NCBI RefSeq assembly: GCF_026262505.1
Contig: NC_067203.1
Location: 20,503,411 to 20,567,410 of the forward strand
From: Trichomonas vaginalis G3
Taxonomy: Eukaryota > Parabasalia > Trichomonadida > Trichomonadidae
DNA length: 64,000 bases
Direction: 5' to 3'
Shown: piece after piece, positions 41,437 through 50,337 of the stretch
How positions within the stretch are numbered: position 1 is the stretch's first letter
Layout of the letters: each line of letters starts with the position of its first letter
Program-made: the position numbers and the translations under genes
The notes under the pieces: generated by a model
What the model was told of the DNA's origin: nothing
Seen by the model: the letters and a program-made list of their open reading frames with translations, nothing else
Database searches by the model: none

Positions 41437-41811
41437 ATGGAAGGACTCGGAATGCCAGAAGGATTTGACGAGGCAATTTACCTCATTGAACTTAACGACT
41501 GCGTAAAAGACTACTTGCGCAAGGTCATGAAGCCCAAGGTCAAGTTCACCACTATTTCTGGAAGGGCTGTCTTGAATCTCGAGACTTCGACCGGAATTCC
41601 AATTCAAATACCAGAAAACACTCCTTTCGACGACATAAAGGACGCCAAAAGAGAAGCTCTTGTTAAGTTCCTAAACAAACGTCCTTGGATAAAAATACCA
41701 AACAAGGAGAACCCCCTACCCCATATGAAATTGGCAATTCAGTTTCTCCTTCACTTCTCGGGTCAGCCGTTCTACATAACCTGTGAAGGCGACATCCAAC
41801 CAGTTCAGTAA
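41437..41811 (+). CDS. Conserved 124-aa Polinton protein
   Basis: MEGLGMPEGFDEAIYLIELN ... QPFYITCEGDIQPVQ. Conserved ends with a more variable middle compared with 8060-8434 (for example PENTPFDDIKDAKREALVKF). Amino-acid changes far exceed those in the flanking shared genes, so this locus has diverged faster or been exchanged. Function unknown. Looks whole. Confidence 0.7.
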   Translation: MEGLGMPEGFDEAIYLIELNDCVKDYLRKVMKPKVKFTTISGRAVLNLETSTGIPIQIPENTPFDDIKDAKREALVKFLNKRPWIKIPNKENPLPHMKLAIQFLLHFSGQPFYITCEGDIQPVQ

Positions 41812-41852
41812 ACCTTAACGTTTAGAGTAAAAACATTTTTTTCATTTTTTGA

Positions 41853-42089
41853 ATGAAGCAAGTTAAATTCGTCCCACACCAATCTCAATGGACCGATGAA
41901 GAGTTTCAAGCCATGGTTGAAGACGTTGAGAACGACATAGACGGCGACCATGAAATTAAACGGAAATTAGCTAGGAAGGAATATAAAATGGACTGGTTGC
42001 CACCACCTCCACCACCTTTACCTGTTCCTCAAGTAAATAAGCCTTTCACGTTCCCAAGAATTCCCACATTTAAATTCAAATTCGAATAA
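41853..42089 (+). CDS. 78-aa acidic/proline-rich protein, copy B only
   Basis: MKQVKFVPHQSQWTDEEFQA, an acidic helix (VEDVENDIDGDHEIKRKL), then WLPPPPPPLPVPQVNKPFTF and an aromatic/basic tail. It is tail-to-tail with the polymerase gene. Absent from copy A, where unrelated DNA and a paralogue of the fibre-neighbour gene occupy the site. Function unknown. Looks whole. Confidence 0.6.
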   Translation: MKQVKFVPHQSQWTDEEFQAMVEDVENDIDGDHEIKRKLARKEYKMDWLPPPPPPLPVPQVNKPFTFPRIPTFKFKFE

Positions 42090-42096
42090 AAATTTT

Positions 42097-44247
42097 TTAT
42101 TTCATGCAATGTTTTATTTCTGTGCCGTCTTCAAGTATGCCCCAATATTTCCTTTTCGATATTACATGAACTTCGGAAAATACCTTATCTAGCTTAAAAC
42201 AGCCCATCTTTTCACCAACCATTCCCATTTCAATGAGTTTGTTGTATCCTTCTTCGTTCGTCATGAGTGCGTCAATGTTCTCATAGTAAACCTTCACTTT
42301 CGATTTGACTTCGGAGAAGAATTTGTTGTACTCGTCAAGGACTGCTTTTGCGAACTGAGGTAAGACCAATGTTCGACAATAGGTTTTAATGTGGTTACTA
42401 AGCCACTTTGACCTTGAGTGAATTCGTACTTCAAAACAAAAGGAGAAAACCTTTCAACAAAGTTGTCGACCTTCTCATAATGTTTACTCTTCATCTCTTG
42501 AGGTTTCTTAATGGAATATCCCCATGTCGAATTCATAAGCAATTTGAGTGTCATTGCAAGTTTGGGGTTTGAAGCTTTCCTAATATCATACAGTTGTTGT
42601 ATGACTTTTCCAACTATATAGTTCCTTCCCGGGAACTCACCATCTTCGTTTGGAATTCCAGTCGGAATATATTGGACAAACCTCATGTATGCAGCGTTAA
42701 GGTCGACATAGTATATCTTTTCGTTTGAGTCGAACTTGTCGCAACCAATTGGTCCAGTTTGTGGAAATTCAAGTGAGTCTCTTATCTTCTGAGAAACTTC
42801 TCCTGTTATCTCATAAACATCGTCGAAGCAACCTGTTTCATATAAACCTTCTGACCTAACTCAGATGCTCTCCAATACAATTTGACGTCAATTGGATGTC
42901 TCAATGGAAGTTTGTTTATAGCATCTTGAAGTTCTTGCAACCTCATTGGAAGTTCTTCTGGTTCAGGTTGGTATCCGAACATACCAACCCCTTGTGGAAT
43001 TGTGTACTTCTTTTGTACTAGAACTTTGTCTGGAACAACTTTTGGTCTTGCTAACAATGAAAAGTTTGTTTCGTCTTTTGGTACAAAAGTTTCTGTCAGC
43101 TTGTCATCTGGAATTGGTTCCAACAAACCTTTCTCGAAAAGATGTTTACAGCTCTGACAATGTTGCACTTGCCTTTTCCGAACAATGGGTTTGTAAGACT
43201 TTCGTTCAACATGAAGTGGTTGTGGACAATTACAATCTTCAACCATGGTAAATTGAACTCAACAACATAGTCGTCATGTGAAGAACCTTTAGCTGTAGGT
43301 ATGTTGACTCGGATATTGACATTTGCCAACGGTGCAATTTTTGCCAATTGACCTCTGAGAATGTACCTTGTCTTCACACATGACTCAAGATACTTCATCT
43401 TCTCATCTGTAACAAGACCAGAGTTCCTGAGACATGTAAGAATGCAAGGTTCATTGACAATTGTTTCAATTGAATTGTAAATTCCATACCTTGTCAAGTT
43501 AATGTCAGACTTATTTATGAACGGGAAGTATCCAGCATGTTGTCTGACTGCTTGAGGGTTAGGTTGGTACCATTCGAACTTGACACTTGCAATTCCTTCA
43601 ATTGCATTCAAAATGTCTGAGTCGGAGTCAACCATTTGTTCTCTCTTTGTAGTCTTGAAAGCGTCAAGAAGTTTTGCGGCTGTTTGTTCATTGCCATGTG
43701 CATAGTAAATGTGACCATCCAAATCCGTTATGGTCAATCTGAGATTGTGTCCTTTCTTATTTCCGTCTTGAATTGCAGCAAGTACTCCCATGAAGCCTTC
43801 TTTGTTCTTTCCTTCGTCAAAGTTTACTGTAAAGGTTCGACCAGAAGTAATTTGACTTCTAACTTCACGGTACTTCTCATATGCATATCTTGTTCTTTCC
43901 ATGGGAGCATGACCATCCTCTGCACTACCTTTTTTCCTTCTCAAAGGATGCAATTGTTCGTCATGTTTCCAGTAGAATCTGGCAAAGCCGTCGTGTCCTT
44001 CAACTTGAGGTTCACTAACATCGAAAGGCATGTTCATAAGACGTTCTTCTTCTAACCTCTCTAGTCTGTTTGGATAATTGGCACGTGCTGTTTCCAAATC
44101 CATTTCGTAGGTCAGACCAGCCAGTTTGTCATAGACTTTTATTGGCTTTCCCTTCCTATATTTAAACTTCTTCGAAACTCTCCAACCATATCTTTGTAAC
44201 TCTGCTTTTATTCTAGCAGACTTTCTGTCCATTCTATATGGGGGCAT
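42097..44247 (-). pseudogene. Protein-primed family B DNA polymerase (Polinton POLB)
   Basis: About 715 codons. The N-terminal part begins MPPYRMDRKSARIKAELQRY; a cysteine-rich middle (CNCPQPLHVE, HCQSCKHLFEKG) could bind zinc. The palm holds YYVDLNAAYM, KLLMNSTWGYS and YENIDALMT. In Polintons this enzyme replicates the linear genome with protein priming. The start is preceded by TATAAAAATG. It lies 31 bp after the charged 194-aa gene on the same strand. Broken, but less than in copy A. Confidence 0.92.
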
Positions 44248-44278
44248 TTTTATAAAAATAAAAAAATGTTTTTTTTCT

Positions 44279-44863
44279 TTACTTTACATAACCGCCTGCT
44301 GCCATAAGTCTTTGACGCCAACCCATACCAGCTAATGAAGGTTGACTTGGTTTAGTTTCCAAACTAAACTTTGGTTTTGGTTTATCTTCAGTTTTTGGTT
44401 TTTCTTCTTCTATCGGTTTTTCGTCACTTTTCGGTTCCTCTGACTTTACTTCACTTGCAGGAACAGTTGTGTCGTCAACATCTTCATAAATATCATATGC
44501 CATTTGTTTTTGTTTTCCTTTCAACTTTTTGTGTTTGTTGTAAAGTTTAGAATATTTCGACTCTAAGTCAATGAGATGTTCTATAATGAACTGTTGGTCA
44601 GTGAAGTAAACTTTTCCATCTGTTGTCTCGAAAGCTCCTTCAGACTTCAATATTTTATTTGTGAGAGTCTGTTTCTTTTTTGAGATACTTGCCGTTCCAT
44701 TTTTATGAAAAGTGACTTTGTAGTTAGGGTTTGTATTTCCAGACCTGGCACTTTCTATTATTGAATTTTTCTCTTCATCTGTAAGTTCTTTGACAGGTTT
44801 TGACAATGGTTCTGAACTTTTTGTTTGTGGTGTCAAATCTACCGTTTCAACTTCTTCGGTCAT
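44279..44863 (-). CDS. Charged 194-aa Polinton protein upstream of the polymerase
   Basis: MTEEVETVDLTPQTKSSEPL at the start, a basic middle with ASISKKKQTLTNKILKSEG, a coil (DLESKYSKLYNKHKKLKGK), a Pro/Glu/Lys linker and the end WRQRLMAAGGYVK. Leader TTTTTTACTGAGATGAA before ATG. No family recognised. Position invites thought of a terminal protein, but nothing in the sequence proves it. Looks whole. Confidence 0.6.
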   Translation of the reverse strand: MTEEVETVDLTPQTKSSEPLSKPVKELTDEEKNSIIESARSGNTNPNYKVTFHKNGTASISKKKQTLTNKILKSEGAFETTDGKVYFTDQQFIIEHLIDLESKYSKLYNKHKKLKGKQKQMAYDIYEDVDDTTVPASEVKSEEPKSDEKPIEEEKPKTEDKPKPKFSLETKPSQPSLAGMGWRQRLMAAGGYVK

Positions 44864-44882
44864 TTCATCTCAGTAAAAAATT

Positions 44883-45035
44883 TTAGTTTGGTTTGTTTTC
44901 AACTGGTTGTTGTTGTTTTTTAAGTCGGTCTAAAACTTCCTGAGGTATAGGAAGAACTTGACAAACACGTGATGTAACTGCTGGAAGCCGACAAATCCAT
45001 CTTGAACTTATTTGTCTCAATGCTGCATTGTTCAT
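44883..45035 (-). CDS. 50-aa Polinton protein
   Basis: MNNAALRQISSRWICRLPAV, then a short helix (QEVLDRLKKQQQPVENKPN). The leader TTTTTTATTGAGATGAA is almost the same as that of the next gene. It lies in series with the 133-aa and 194-aa genes. Function unknown. Looks whole. Confidence 0.5.
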   Translation of the reverse strand: MNNAALRQISSRWICRLPAVTSRVCQVLPIPQEVLDRLKKQQQPVENKPN

Positions 45036-45054
45036 TTCATCTCAATAAAAAACT

Positions 45055-45456
45055 TTACATTCCCCACGTTTGAGGCGGTTGAGGTTGGTTATTGTTTACC
45101 CACTGTTGTGCATGGTTATATCCTCTGTTAAAGAATCTTTCACCTTGGTCCATATAGTGTCCTGCTTGGTTATAGTAGTCATTTGCTTTGTTATAATAGT
45201 TTCCTGCTTGTCTTCCTACATTGTCCATCCATCCTTGAACTTTTCCTCTTGTTTCAGGATTTGGAATAAGATTTGTTGCATCTCGTGCTACATCCCAACC
45301 TTTCTGTACAGTTTGTATAATAGGTTGTGCTTTCTCTTTAAGTATACCTAATGTACTCAAAATCTTCCTTCCAACTCCAAATACACCTCTGGCTATTGTT
45401 CCCACTGCGGGCAAAAATCTGGATGCAACTCCTGCTAATGCGCCAAATAAACCCAT
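45055..45456 (-). CDS. 133-aa amphipathic protein, pVI-like candidate
   Basis: N-terminal hydrophobic/amphipathic helix (MGLFGALAGVASRFLPAVGT then RGVFGVGRKILSTLGILKEK), a helical middle and a Tyr/Asn/Gln-rich tail with repeated NKANDYYNQAGHY-like segments. Small virion proteins with such N-terminal helices disrupt membranes in adenoviruses (pVI) and occur in Polintons. Homology is not demonstrated. It is divergent from the integrase gene with 17 bp between starts. Looks whole. Confidence 0.6.
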   Translation of the reverse strand: MGLFGALAGVASRFLPAVGTIARGVFGVGRKILSTLGILKEKAQPIIQTVQKGWDVARDATNLIPNPETRGKVQGWMDNVGRQAGNYYNKANDYYNQAGHYMDQGERFFNRGYNHAQQWVNNNQPQPPQTWGM

Positions 45457-45473
45457 TTCTTATGGGTTAAAAA

Positions 45474-46433
45474 ATGACGAATCCAAACAAGGACCCCTAT
45501 GTTTCTAAGGCAACAAAAAAAGCACTCATGATAAAAATCTTTAGTTCAACACCAAATGCTTGGTTTATGGATATCTTGGAAAACATTCCGAGAGTTAGAA
45601 CAGATGGACCTCCATACTGGTTAATATTTGTTGGTCAAAACACAAGATACTGTGAAGCCATACCATTATGGTCCAAAAATATTTTAGATGTAAAAACTGC
45701 TTTGACAATATTCGTTGACAAATACCATCCAACAAAACTGACATCTGACTGTGAAAGTTCTTTCAAATCAGATGATGTAAAAAACTATCTGCGTTCAAAA
45801 AATGTAAACCAATATTTCATTGTCGACCAAAACCATTCTGCTCTTGGTGTCATTGACGGTTGTATAAAAATGTTAAGAGACTTAAACCAACCACAAGGTG
45901 GTGAAGCAAATGAAATGTCATATGACGACAAATATAGACACTTCTCCATGGCAAAGATGAGACAAGTTTTAAATATTTACAATAGCCGTAAACAAAAAGG
46001 TTTGGGAAACCACTCCCCCGAAGAAATGAAAAACAACCCTGACTTAGAGAAAGACTATATATTTAATAATTTAGTCAAAAGAGACAAACAAGAAAGAATG
46101 CCGGGCTTCAAACTTCAGAAAGGTGACAAAGTAAAAATAGAAATACCTAAACGCGACCCATATGAAAATACTATTGACTATGACAACAATGGGAACCCGA
46201 CAGGTACTCACATTCGTGTTCGTAAAAATAGAAGAAAGTATACAAGAGAATATTATGAAGTTTTAGGCAAACATGGCAAAATGTACACACTGCAAGCAGA
46301 AGATAAAACTACTATTGCCAGACCTCGTTTCAAACTTGTCAAAGTTCAAGGTGGTATACTTTCAAAGACAGTTCCTAACAAATATAAGACAACTCCTGAC
46401 GAATATGCTAAAGAAGTTGAAAATGACGACTAA
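45474..46433 (+). CDS. Polinton integrase (retroviral-type)
   Basis: 319 residues. RNase H-fold core: NAWFMDIL with Asp33 and LTSDCESSF with Asp92, followed about 35 residues later by NHSALGVIDGCIKMLRDL at the place of the third acid. The C-terminal part (residues about 205-280) has KLQKGDKVKIEIPKRD and YTREYYEVLGKHGKMYTL, like the small SH3-type or chromodomain-like ends of other integrases. It produces the 5-bp target duplication seen here. Its stop overlaps the fibre gene stop by 4 bp. Looks whole. Confidence 0.92.
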   Translation: MTNPNKDPYVSKATKKALMIKIFSSTPNAWFMDILENIPRVRTDGPPYWLIFVGQNTRYCEAIPLWSKNILDVKTALTIFVDKYHPTKLTSDCESSFKSDDVKNYLRSKNVNQYFIVDQNHSALGVIDGCIKMLRDLNQPQGGEANEMSYDDKYRHFSMAKMRQVLNIYNSRKQKGLGNHSPEEMKNNPDLEKDYIFNNLVKRDKQERMPGFKLQKGDKVKIEIPKRDPYENTIDYDNNGNPTGTHIRVRKNRRKYTREYYEVLGKHGKMYTLQAEDKTTIARPRFKLVKVQGGILSKTVPNKYKTTPDEYAKEVENDD

Positions 46434-47884
46434 GCAATTCTATACCATGCGTAAACTGTCATGTAAGGTGGCATGTATTCTTTACTTTGTCCCGTTGTAT
46501 GTGTATATCCTGTAACGAAATGTGTATGGATTCCTTCTCCCTGAGTGTCACTCCAGTAACAATTTATAGCAAACTTAACGTCGTCTTTAACATCATATCC
46601 TTTACCTTTTGTCATTCCTGACCAATCCCAATATCTATGCTTATGCCAACCTGATTCAGATGTAGTTAATCTTATGTAATGACTGTGTGCAGGTAAATTT
46701 TCACCTGAAATCGTTTTACTTCCACCTGTTTCCTTTGAAGAGTTTGCACAATACAAAAACCTGTCGACTATTTGAGTCCAAGTTCCAAAACCCAGAACTG
46801 TTTCTGGATTTGTTGAGTTCATTGAAACATATAATGAGCCAACCGGGTAAATAAGATTCGGCAAAATTTGTTTAAGCACATTGAGTTCCTGTCTTAGATG
46901 CATAATACTATTGTCATTAGATATCAAAGTATCTACAAGACTTGTTGCCGGTGGTATTGTTGGACCTTTATTTGGCAAGGTTGTGTTTAGTGTAATATCA
47001 TCTGCTGTAAAAGTTGTAAAACTTGTATGTGTATGAGTCTTATCTGCTTTCTTCTCTAACTCATCGTTAACATAAGTTTTATCTGCTTTAAGGTCTAAAC
47101 ATCCTGAAACCCATCCTGTATCAGCTTTAGTTTTTAAAATCTTTGATGTCCATTCATGATACCATTCAACCCTTTCTTTAATTTCATTATCTTTTTCATC
47201 CACATATTCCTTATCCGCTTTCTTCTCTAACTTACTAGCCACATATTCCTTATCCGCTTTCTTTTCAAGGCTAACGTTTAAGTCTGTTATTTCAGATATA
47301 GAATGTGTATGTCCAACGGCACTTTTACTGTTTAAGGTTTCTTGTAAGTTTGTAATATTTGCAATGGTATGTGTATGTCCAACGTCACTTTTCCTGTTTA
47401 AGGTTTCTTGTAAGTTTGTAATATCAGATATAGAATGTATATGAGTCTTTTTAGAATATTCGTTTTCAGCTCTTGTCACTTCACTTGACATTTTATTGTC
47501 AACATATGTTTTGTCTGCTAGTTCAGGATGAGTATGTTCTTTTGTTGCATAAGCATTGTTAGCTCTTTCTTCTTCTTTTGCTATTGCATCGTCTACATAT
47601 TCTTTGTCAGCTTTGTTGTCAACATCTGCTTTCAAAAGAAGTTCATTTATAGGTTTCTCGTTTAAAGTTCCTTTTGTTGGATTTATACAGACAGTATTGT
47701 TCTTCTTGTCTTGAAATAGAAACTCATCTGTCATTGGGTTTAATGTCAGTTTTAAGTTTCCTTCTTTCAATGACTCAGATATCTTAGAATAGTTTGAAAA
47801 GTTTGTTGTGTTCTTATTTAGAGCTTGCATAATGAGTTGTCGGTTGTGTTGTATTTCTCTCATAGACGCTGTTTCATTTGACAT
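46430..47884 (-). CDS. Phage-type tail fibre / collar protein
   Basis: 484 residues. N-terminus (about 1-145) with repeated KADKEYV or DKTYVD motifs typical of trimeric coiled fibres. About three HTHSIxxITxL repeats follow, then further KADKEYV segments. The C-terminal collar-like domain has LIYPVGSLYVSMNSTNPETV, FGTWTQIVDRFLYCA, ENLPAHSHYI and YMPPYMTVYAWYR. The YPVGS...GTW and PAHSH signatures are those of bacteriophage tail-fibre ends. It is probably a receptor-binding fibre (inference). Looks whole. The middle module differs from copy A. Confidence 0.85.
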   Translation of the reverse strand: MSNETASMREIQHNRQLIMQALNKNTTNFSNYSKISESLKEGNLKLTLNPMTDEFLFQDKKNNTVCINPTKGTLNEKPINELLLKADVDNKADKEYVDDAIAKEEERANNAYATKEHTHPELADKTYVDNKMSSEVTRAENEYSKKTHIHSISDITNLQETLNRKSDVGHTHTIANITNLQETLNSKSAVGHTHSISEITDLNVSLEKKADKEYVASKLEKKADKEYVDEKDNEIKERVEWYHEWTSKILKTKADTGWVSGCLDLKADKTYVNDELEKKADKTHTHTSFTTFTADDITLNTTLPNKGPTIPPATSLVDTLISNDNSIMHLRQELNVLKQILPNLIYPVGSLYVSMNSTNPETVLGFGTWTQIVDRFLYCANSSKETGGSKTISGENLPAHSHYIRLTTSESGWHKHRYWDWSGMTKGKGYDVKDDVKFAINCYWSDTQGEGIHTHFVTGYTHTTGQSKEYMPPYMTVYAWYRIA

Positions 47885-47902
47885 TTTTATTCTAGATAAA
47901 AT

Positions 47903-48751
47903 ATGCTTTCAATAGAAAAAGAAAATTCAAGAGTTGCTACAACTAAACCATTAGATGAACTTTTTACTAATGTCGGTCAAAAGTTTGAGACAGAGACCGT
48001 AAAGCATGAAGGCTATCGTTTTGACTACCCATTAAGATGGTTAAGAGACCCATCTGTCACAAAAGCTATTGGCTTTCGTAGAATGAAGTTCATTTCAGAA
48101 GCCATACATGGTTTCCCATTTACGGTCGGTTTTGAAGTTCGATACTATAACAAAGAAAAACGTATGTATGAGAAATTTGAACAGGGAAAACTTTTACAAG
48201 TTAGTTTGCTTGTAAACTTAGAAACAACTCTTCAAGCTTTTCAAGAAAAAATAAACGATATCTATATCGAATATGCAAACCAGTATAACATTGACGAAGG
48301 AGAATACCATCTCGATATTATTTATGACAGGAAAAATGCAACTGTTAAAATCAATAAAATAGAAGACCTTGGAGAAAACGTTTATATTTCTACAAAATAT
48401 AACAACTTGGCATGGTATAGATTTATGAGGATGTTAAATCAGCCTGCAGCATATCCAGTACACCCAGACTTTTATGAAGTCGAAAACCCTAATGGAACAT
48501 ATGAAAATGTTTTCGACCCAGCTGCTATTATTGTTCATGCTTCATTTTCTGGCGCCCAAAACTCTTTCTTATGCTTGGCAAATGACTTTTACGAAAAACC
48601 TACAAAGTTATACGAACCACCAAGTGGAAGTATTTCAGACTTTCAAGTATGGTTTACTACAGATGGAAGAAAAAGAATAATTCCATTATACCATGCGTTT
48701 TACTTAGAACTTAGTTTCATATACAACTACTATCGAACGGTAAAAATATAA
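47903..48751 (+). CDS. 282-aa Polinton protein next to the fibre gene
   Basis: Divergent from the fibre gene with 18 bp between starts. N-terminus MLSIEKENSRVATTKPLDEL, conserved RFDYPLRWLRDPSVTKAIGF, and a C-terminal block FDPAAIIVHASFSGAQNSF and SDFQVWFTTDGRKRIIPLYH. Beta-rich; no family recognised. The first 60 or so residues match copy A closely, the rest only weakly. It could be a fibre partner or penton-like protein (inference). Looks whole. Confidence 0.65.
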   Translation: MLSIEKENSRVATTKPLDELFTNVGQKFETETVKHEGYRFDYPLRWLRDPSVTKAIGFRRMKFISEAIHGFPFTVGFEVRYYNKEKRMYEKFEQGKLLQVSLLVNLETTLQAFQEKINDIYIEYANQYNIDEGEYHLDIIYDRKNATVKINKIEDLGENVYISTKYNNLAWYRFMRMLNQPAAYPVHPDFYEVENPNGTYENVFDPAAIIVHASFSGAQNSFLCLANDFYEKPTKLYEPPSGSISDFQVWFTTDGRKRIIPLYHAFYLELSFIYNYYRTVKI

Positions 48752-48755
48752 TTTT

Positions 48756-48998
48756 TTAATACGGTTGAGGTGTTGGATTTGGTTGCCAACTAGACTGTGG
48801 TGCAGGTTCAGGCTGTTGTATAACAGGAGCTTGTTCTTCTGGTTCGGGGTCTTTAGGTATAATACCAACGAACTGACCTACTCTTTTACCAATATTTTTG
48901 ACACCGTTCCAAATTCCTCTTCCGACAGATTTTATTCCATTCCATATACCTCTTCCAACATTTCGAAAGAAGTTTCCTATCTTACTGAAGAAACCCAT
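48756..48998 (-). CDS. 80-aa amphipathic repeat protein, pVI-like candidate
   Basis: MGFFSKIGNFFRNVGRGIWN followed by a second GRGIWNG unit, giving tandem 11-residue amphipathic repeats (GRGIWNGIKSV, GRGIWNGVKNI), then a Pro/Gln/Glu-rich tail. The pattern is that of membrane-disrupting peptides and the N-terminus of adenovirus pVI-like proteins. It is tail-to-tail with the 282-aa gene. Looks whole. Role inferred only from pattern. Confidence 0.6.
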   Translation of the reverse strand: MGFFSKIGNFFRNVGRGIWNGIKSVGRGIWNGVKNIGKRVGQFVGIIPKDPEPEEQAPVIQQPEPAPQSSWQPNPTPQPY

Positions 48999-49016
48999 TT
49001 TACTATATGTAAAAAT

Positions 49017-49379
49017 CTAATGTCCGCCTAGTCTCTTACGTTTCCTGTTGAGTTCCATAGCATTCTTTAACTGGAGCTCATACATTCTGTTTCTCCTCTG
49101 GTAGAAAACATATTCTGGGTCAACTCCTGTGTTCGCGTCATCTGCATAAAGTTGTTTATATCCCACTTCAGGGTTTGTATAAAACTCTTTCCATCTCATA
49201 TTTGCATACCATGGTGGCAAACCTAACGCAGCGTCATTTGACATGGCAGTTTGCATTTGTACATCTGTTGGCACTTGACCATAGTTTGCCATTGCAGTTT
49301 GTATTCTAACTTCATTTGGAATATTCTCTGGGTTTGGTTGTCCAGGTTGCTGTGCATTCGCTAAGTTCTGTGCGTCCAT
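49017..49379 (-). CDS. 120-aa Polinton protein
   Basis: MDAQNLANAQQPGQPNPENI, two repeated helices (VRIQTAMANYGQVPTDVQ and VQMQTAMSNDAALG), a WYANMRWKEFYTNPEVGYKQ segment and a basic end (NRKRKRLGGH). Possibly a small virion or scaffolding protein; no family recognised. Just downstream (18 bp) of it on the same strand lies the 80-aa amphipathic gene. Looks whole. Confidence 0.6.
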   Translation of the reverse strand: MDAQNLANAQQPGQPNPENIPNEVRIQTAMANYGQVPTDVQMQTAMSNDAALGLPPWYANMRWKEFYTNPEVGYKQLYADDANTGVDPEYVFYQRRNRMYELQLKNAMELNRKRKRLGGH

Positions 49380-49402
49380 TTAATATTAGATAAAAATATC
49401 TC

Positions 49403-49534
49403 TTACGAGTACATATACTGAACATTTGCAGGCATTGGTTCATCTTCATATTCTCTGTACTTTTCTGCCACGTCAAATAAATAAATGACACAATGGAAAA
49501 AACCTAAAACTAACAATCCGATTTCAAACCACAT
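49403..49534 (-). CDS. 43-aa single-pass membrane protein
   Basis: MWFEIGLLVLGFFHCVIYLF forms one hydrophobic helix, followed by a charged tail (DVAEKYREYEDEP) ending QYMYS. It overlaps the end of the methyltransferase gene by 25 bp. Too short for a family call, but the membrane-helix-plus-acidic-tail pattern is common in viral minor membrane proteins. Looks whole. Confidence 0.45.
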   Translation of the reverse strand: MWFEIGLLVLGFFHCVIYLFDVAEKYREYEDEPMPANVQYMYS

Positions 49535-50337
49535 TTACTTACTAATAAAATTTCTTTGTTATGACACTTTCTCCAGTTTATAGGACCTCTCTCATATTCT
49601 ATCTTGTCATATCTAAACTCATAGTCGTTTATATCTTCTAGCCATCTCATAACGGTTTCCAAACCACTTTTATCGGATGTAAAGTAAAAGCATGGATGGT
49701 TATGTAAAACGTCTAAAGTTTCTAAAGAGTCTCTCAAAGTCCAGTCTACTTGGTATTGAAAATCCCATGTGTTATAGAACGGCGGGTCCACTATAAAGAA
49801 AACATTTTCCTTGTCTTTATATTTTTCATACAACTCTGTCCAATGACATCTCACAAACTCTATACCCTCAATATATTTTTCTATGTCCTCTTTGAAAACA
49901 TTTGTATAGTTAAGATATAAAACTTTTGACATAAGTGTTTCAATGTCATGAACTCTTATAGCACCACTATATAATAGTCTAGCAGATATACTATTCCAGT
50001 CTATATATTCTGCTTTTTTCAAAACCTCTCTCACAATATTTTTCTTATCTAATGGTATACGTTCCATCTTACCTATAGGTATCTTTTCTTTTAACTCTTT
50101 CAATATATTGTTTGTGTCTGGAATATGTTTGAGACGGTCCATATAGTTGTCGAAGTCATTGCATATAATCTTTGAGTCTGGGAATATTGTATGACATAAA
50201 TGGGATATATAGAAACTTCCACCGAACAAATCTACAAATGTTAGACCATTCGGTAGTTTCTTAAGTTCTCTCAATATAATATCTTTACATTTACTCTTAT
50301 TTCCAAAGAACGGTAACGGCGGTTTTGTAAAATTCAT
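49510..50337 (-). CDS. D12-class DNA N6-adenine methyltransferase (Dam-like)
   Basis: 275 residues. PPLPFFGNKSKCKDIIL at the start parallels the N-terminal substrate loop of Dam-type enzymes; motif I is in TFVDLFGGSFYISHL (residues 33-47); motif IV is FFIVDPPFYNT with DPPF at 184-187; a target-recognition-like part lies between. It would methylate adenine in DNA using S-adenosylmethionine. The start is preceded by TATATATAAATG. It is the outermost gene at this end and is divergent from a tiny acidic ORF. Looks whole. Confidence 0.88.
   Translation of the reverse strand: MNFTKPPLPFFGNKSKCKDIILRELKKLPNGLTFVDLFGGSFYISHLCHTIFPDSKIICNDFDNYMDRLKHIPDTNNILKELKEKIPIGKMERIPLDKKNIVREVLKKAEYIDWNSISARLLYSGAIRVHDIETLMSKVLYLNYTNVFKEDIEKYIEGIEFVRCHWTELYEKYKDKENVFFIVDPPFYNTWDFQYQVDWTLRDSLETLDVLHNHPCFYFTSDKSGLETVMRWLEDINDYEFRYDKIEYERGPINWRKCHNKEILLVSKCGLKSDC

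Noticed and set aside
40867-41811. Long plus-strand open frame of more than 300 codons across the Pro-rich gene and repeat array
   Set aside because: It is antisense to a conserved gene and then reads through 22-bp repeats; only the part from 41437 has conserved start, end and homology. The same applies to the frame at 8395-9117.
45474-46433. Retrovirus or LTR element, because of the integrase
   Set aside because: No reverse transcriptase, gag or LTRs; polymerase B, ATPase and terminal inverted repeats define a Polinton.
49350-49379. Adenain-type cleavage site at the end of the 120-aa protein (RLGGH)
   Set aside because: The residue before it does not fit the known consensus, and no protease was seen in the element.
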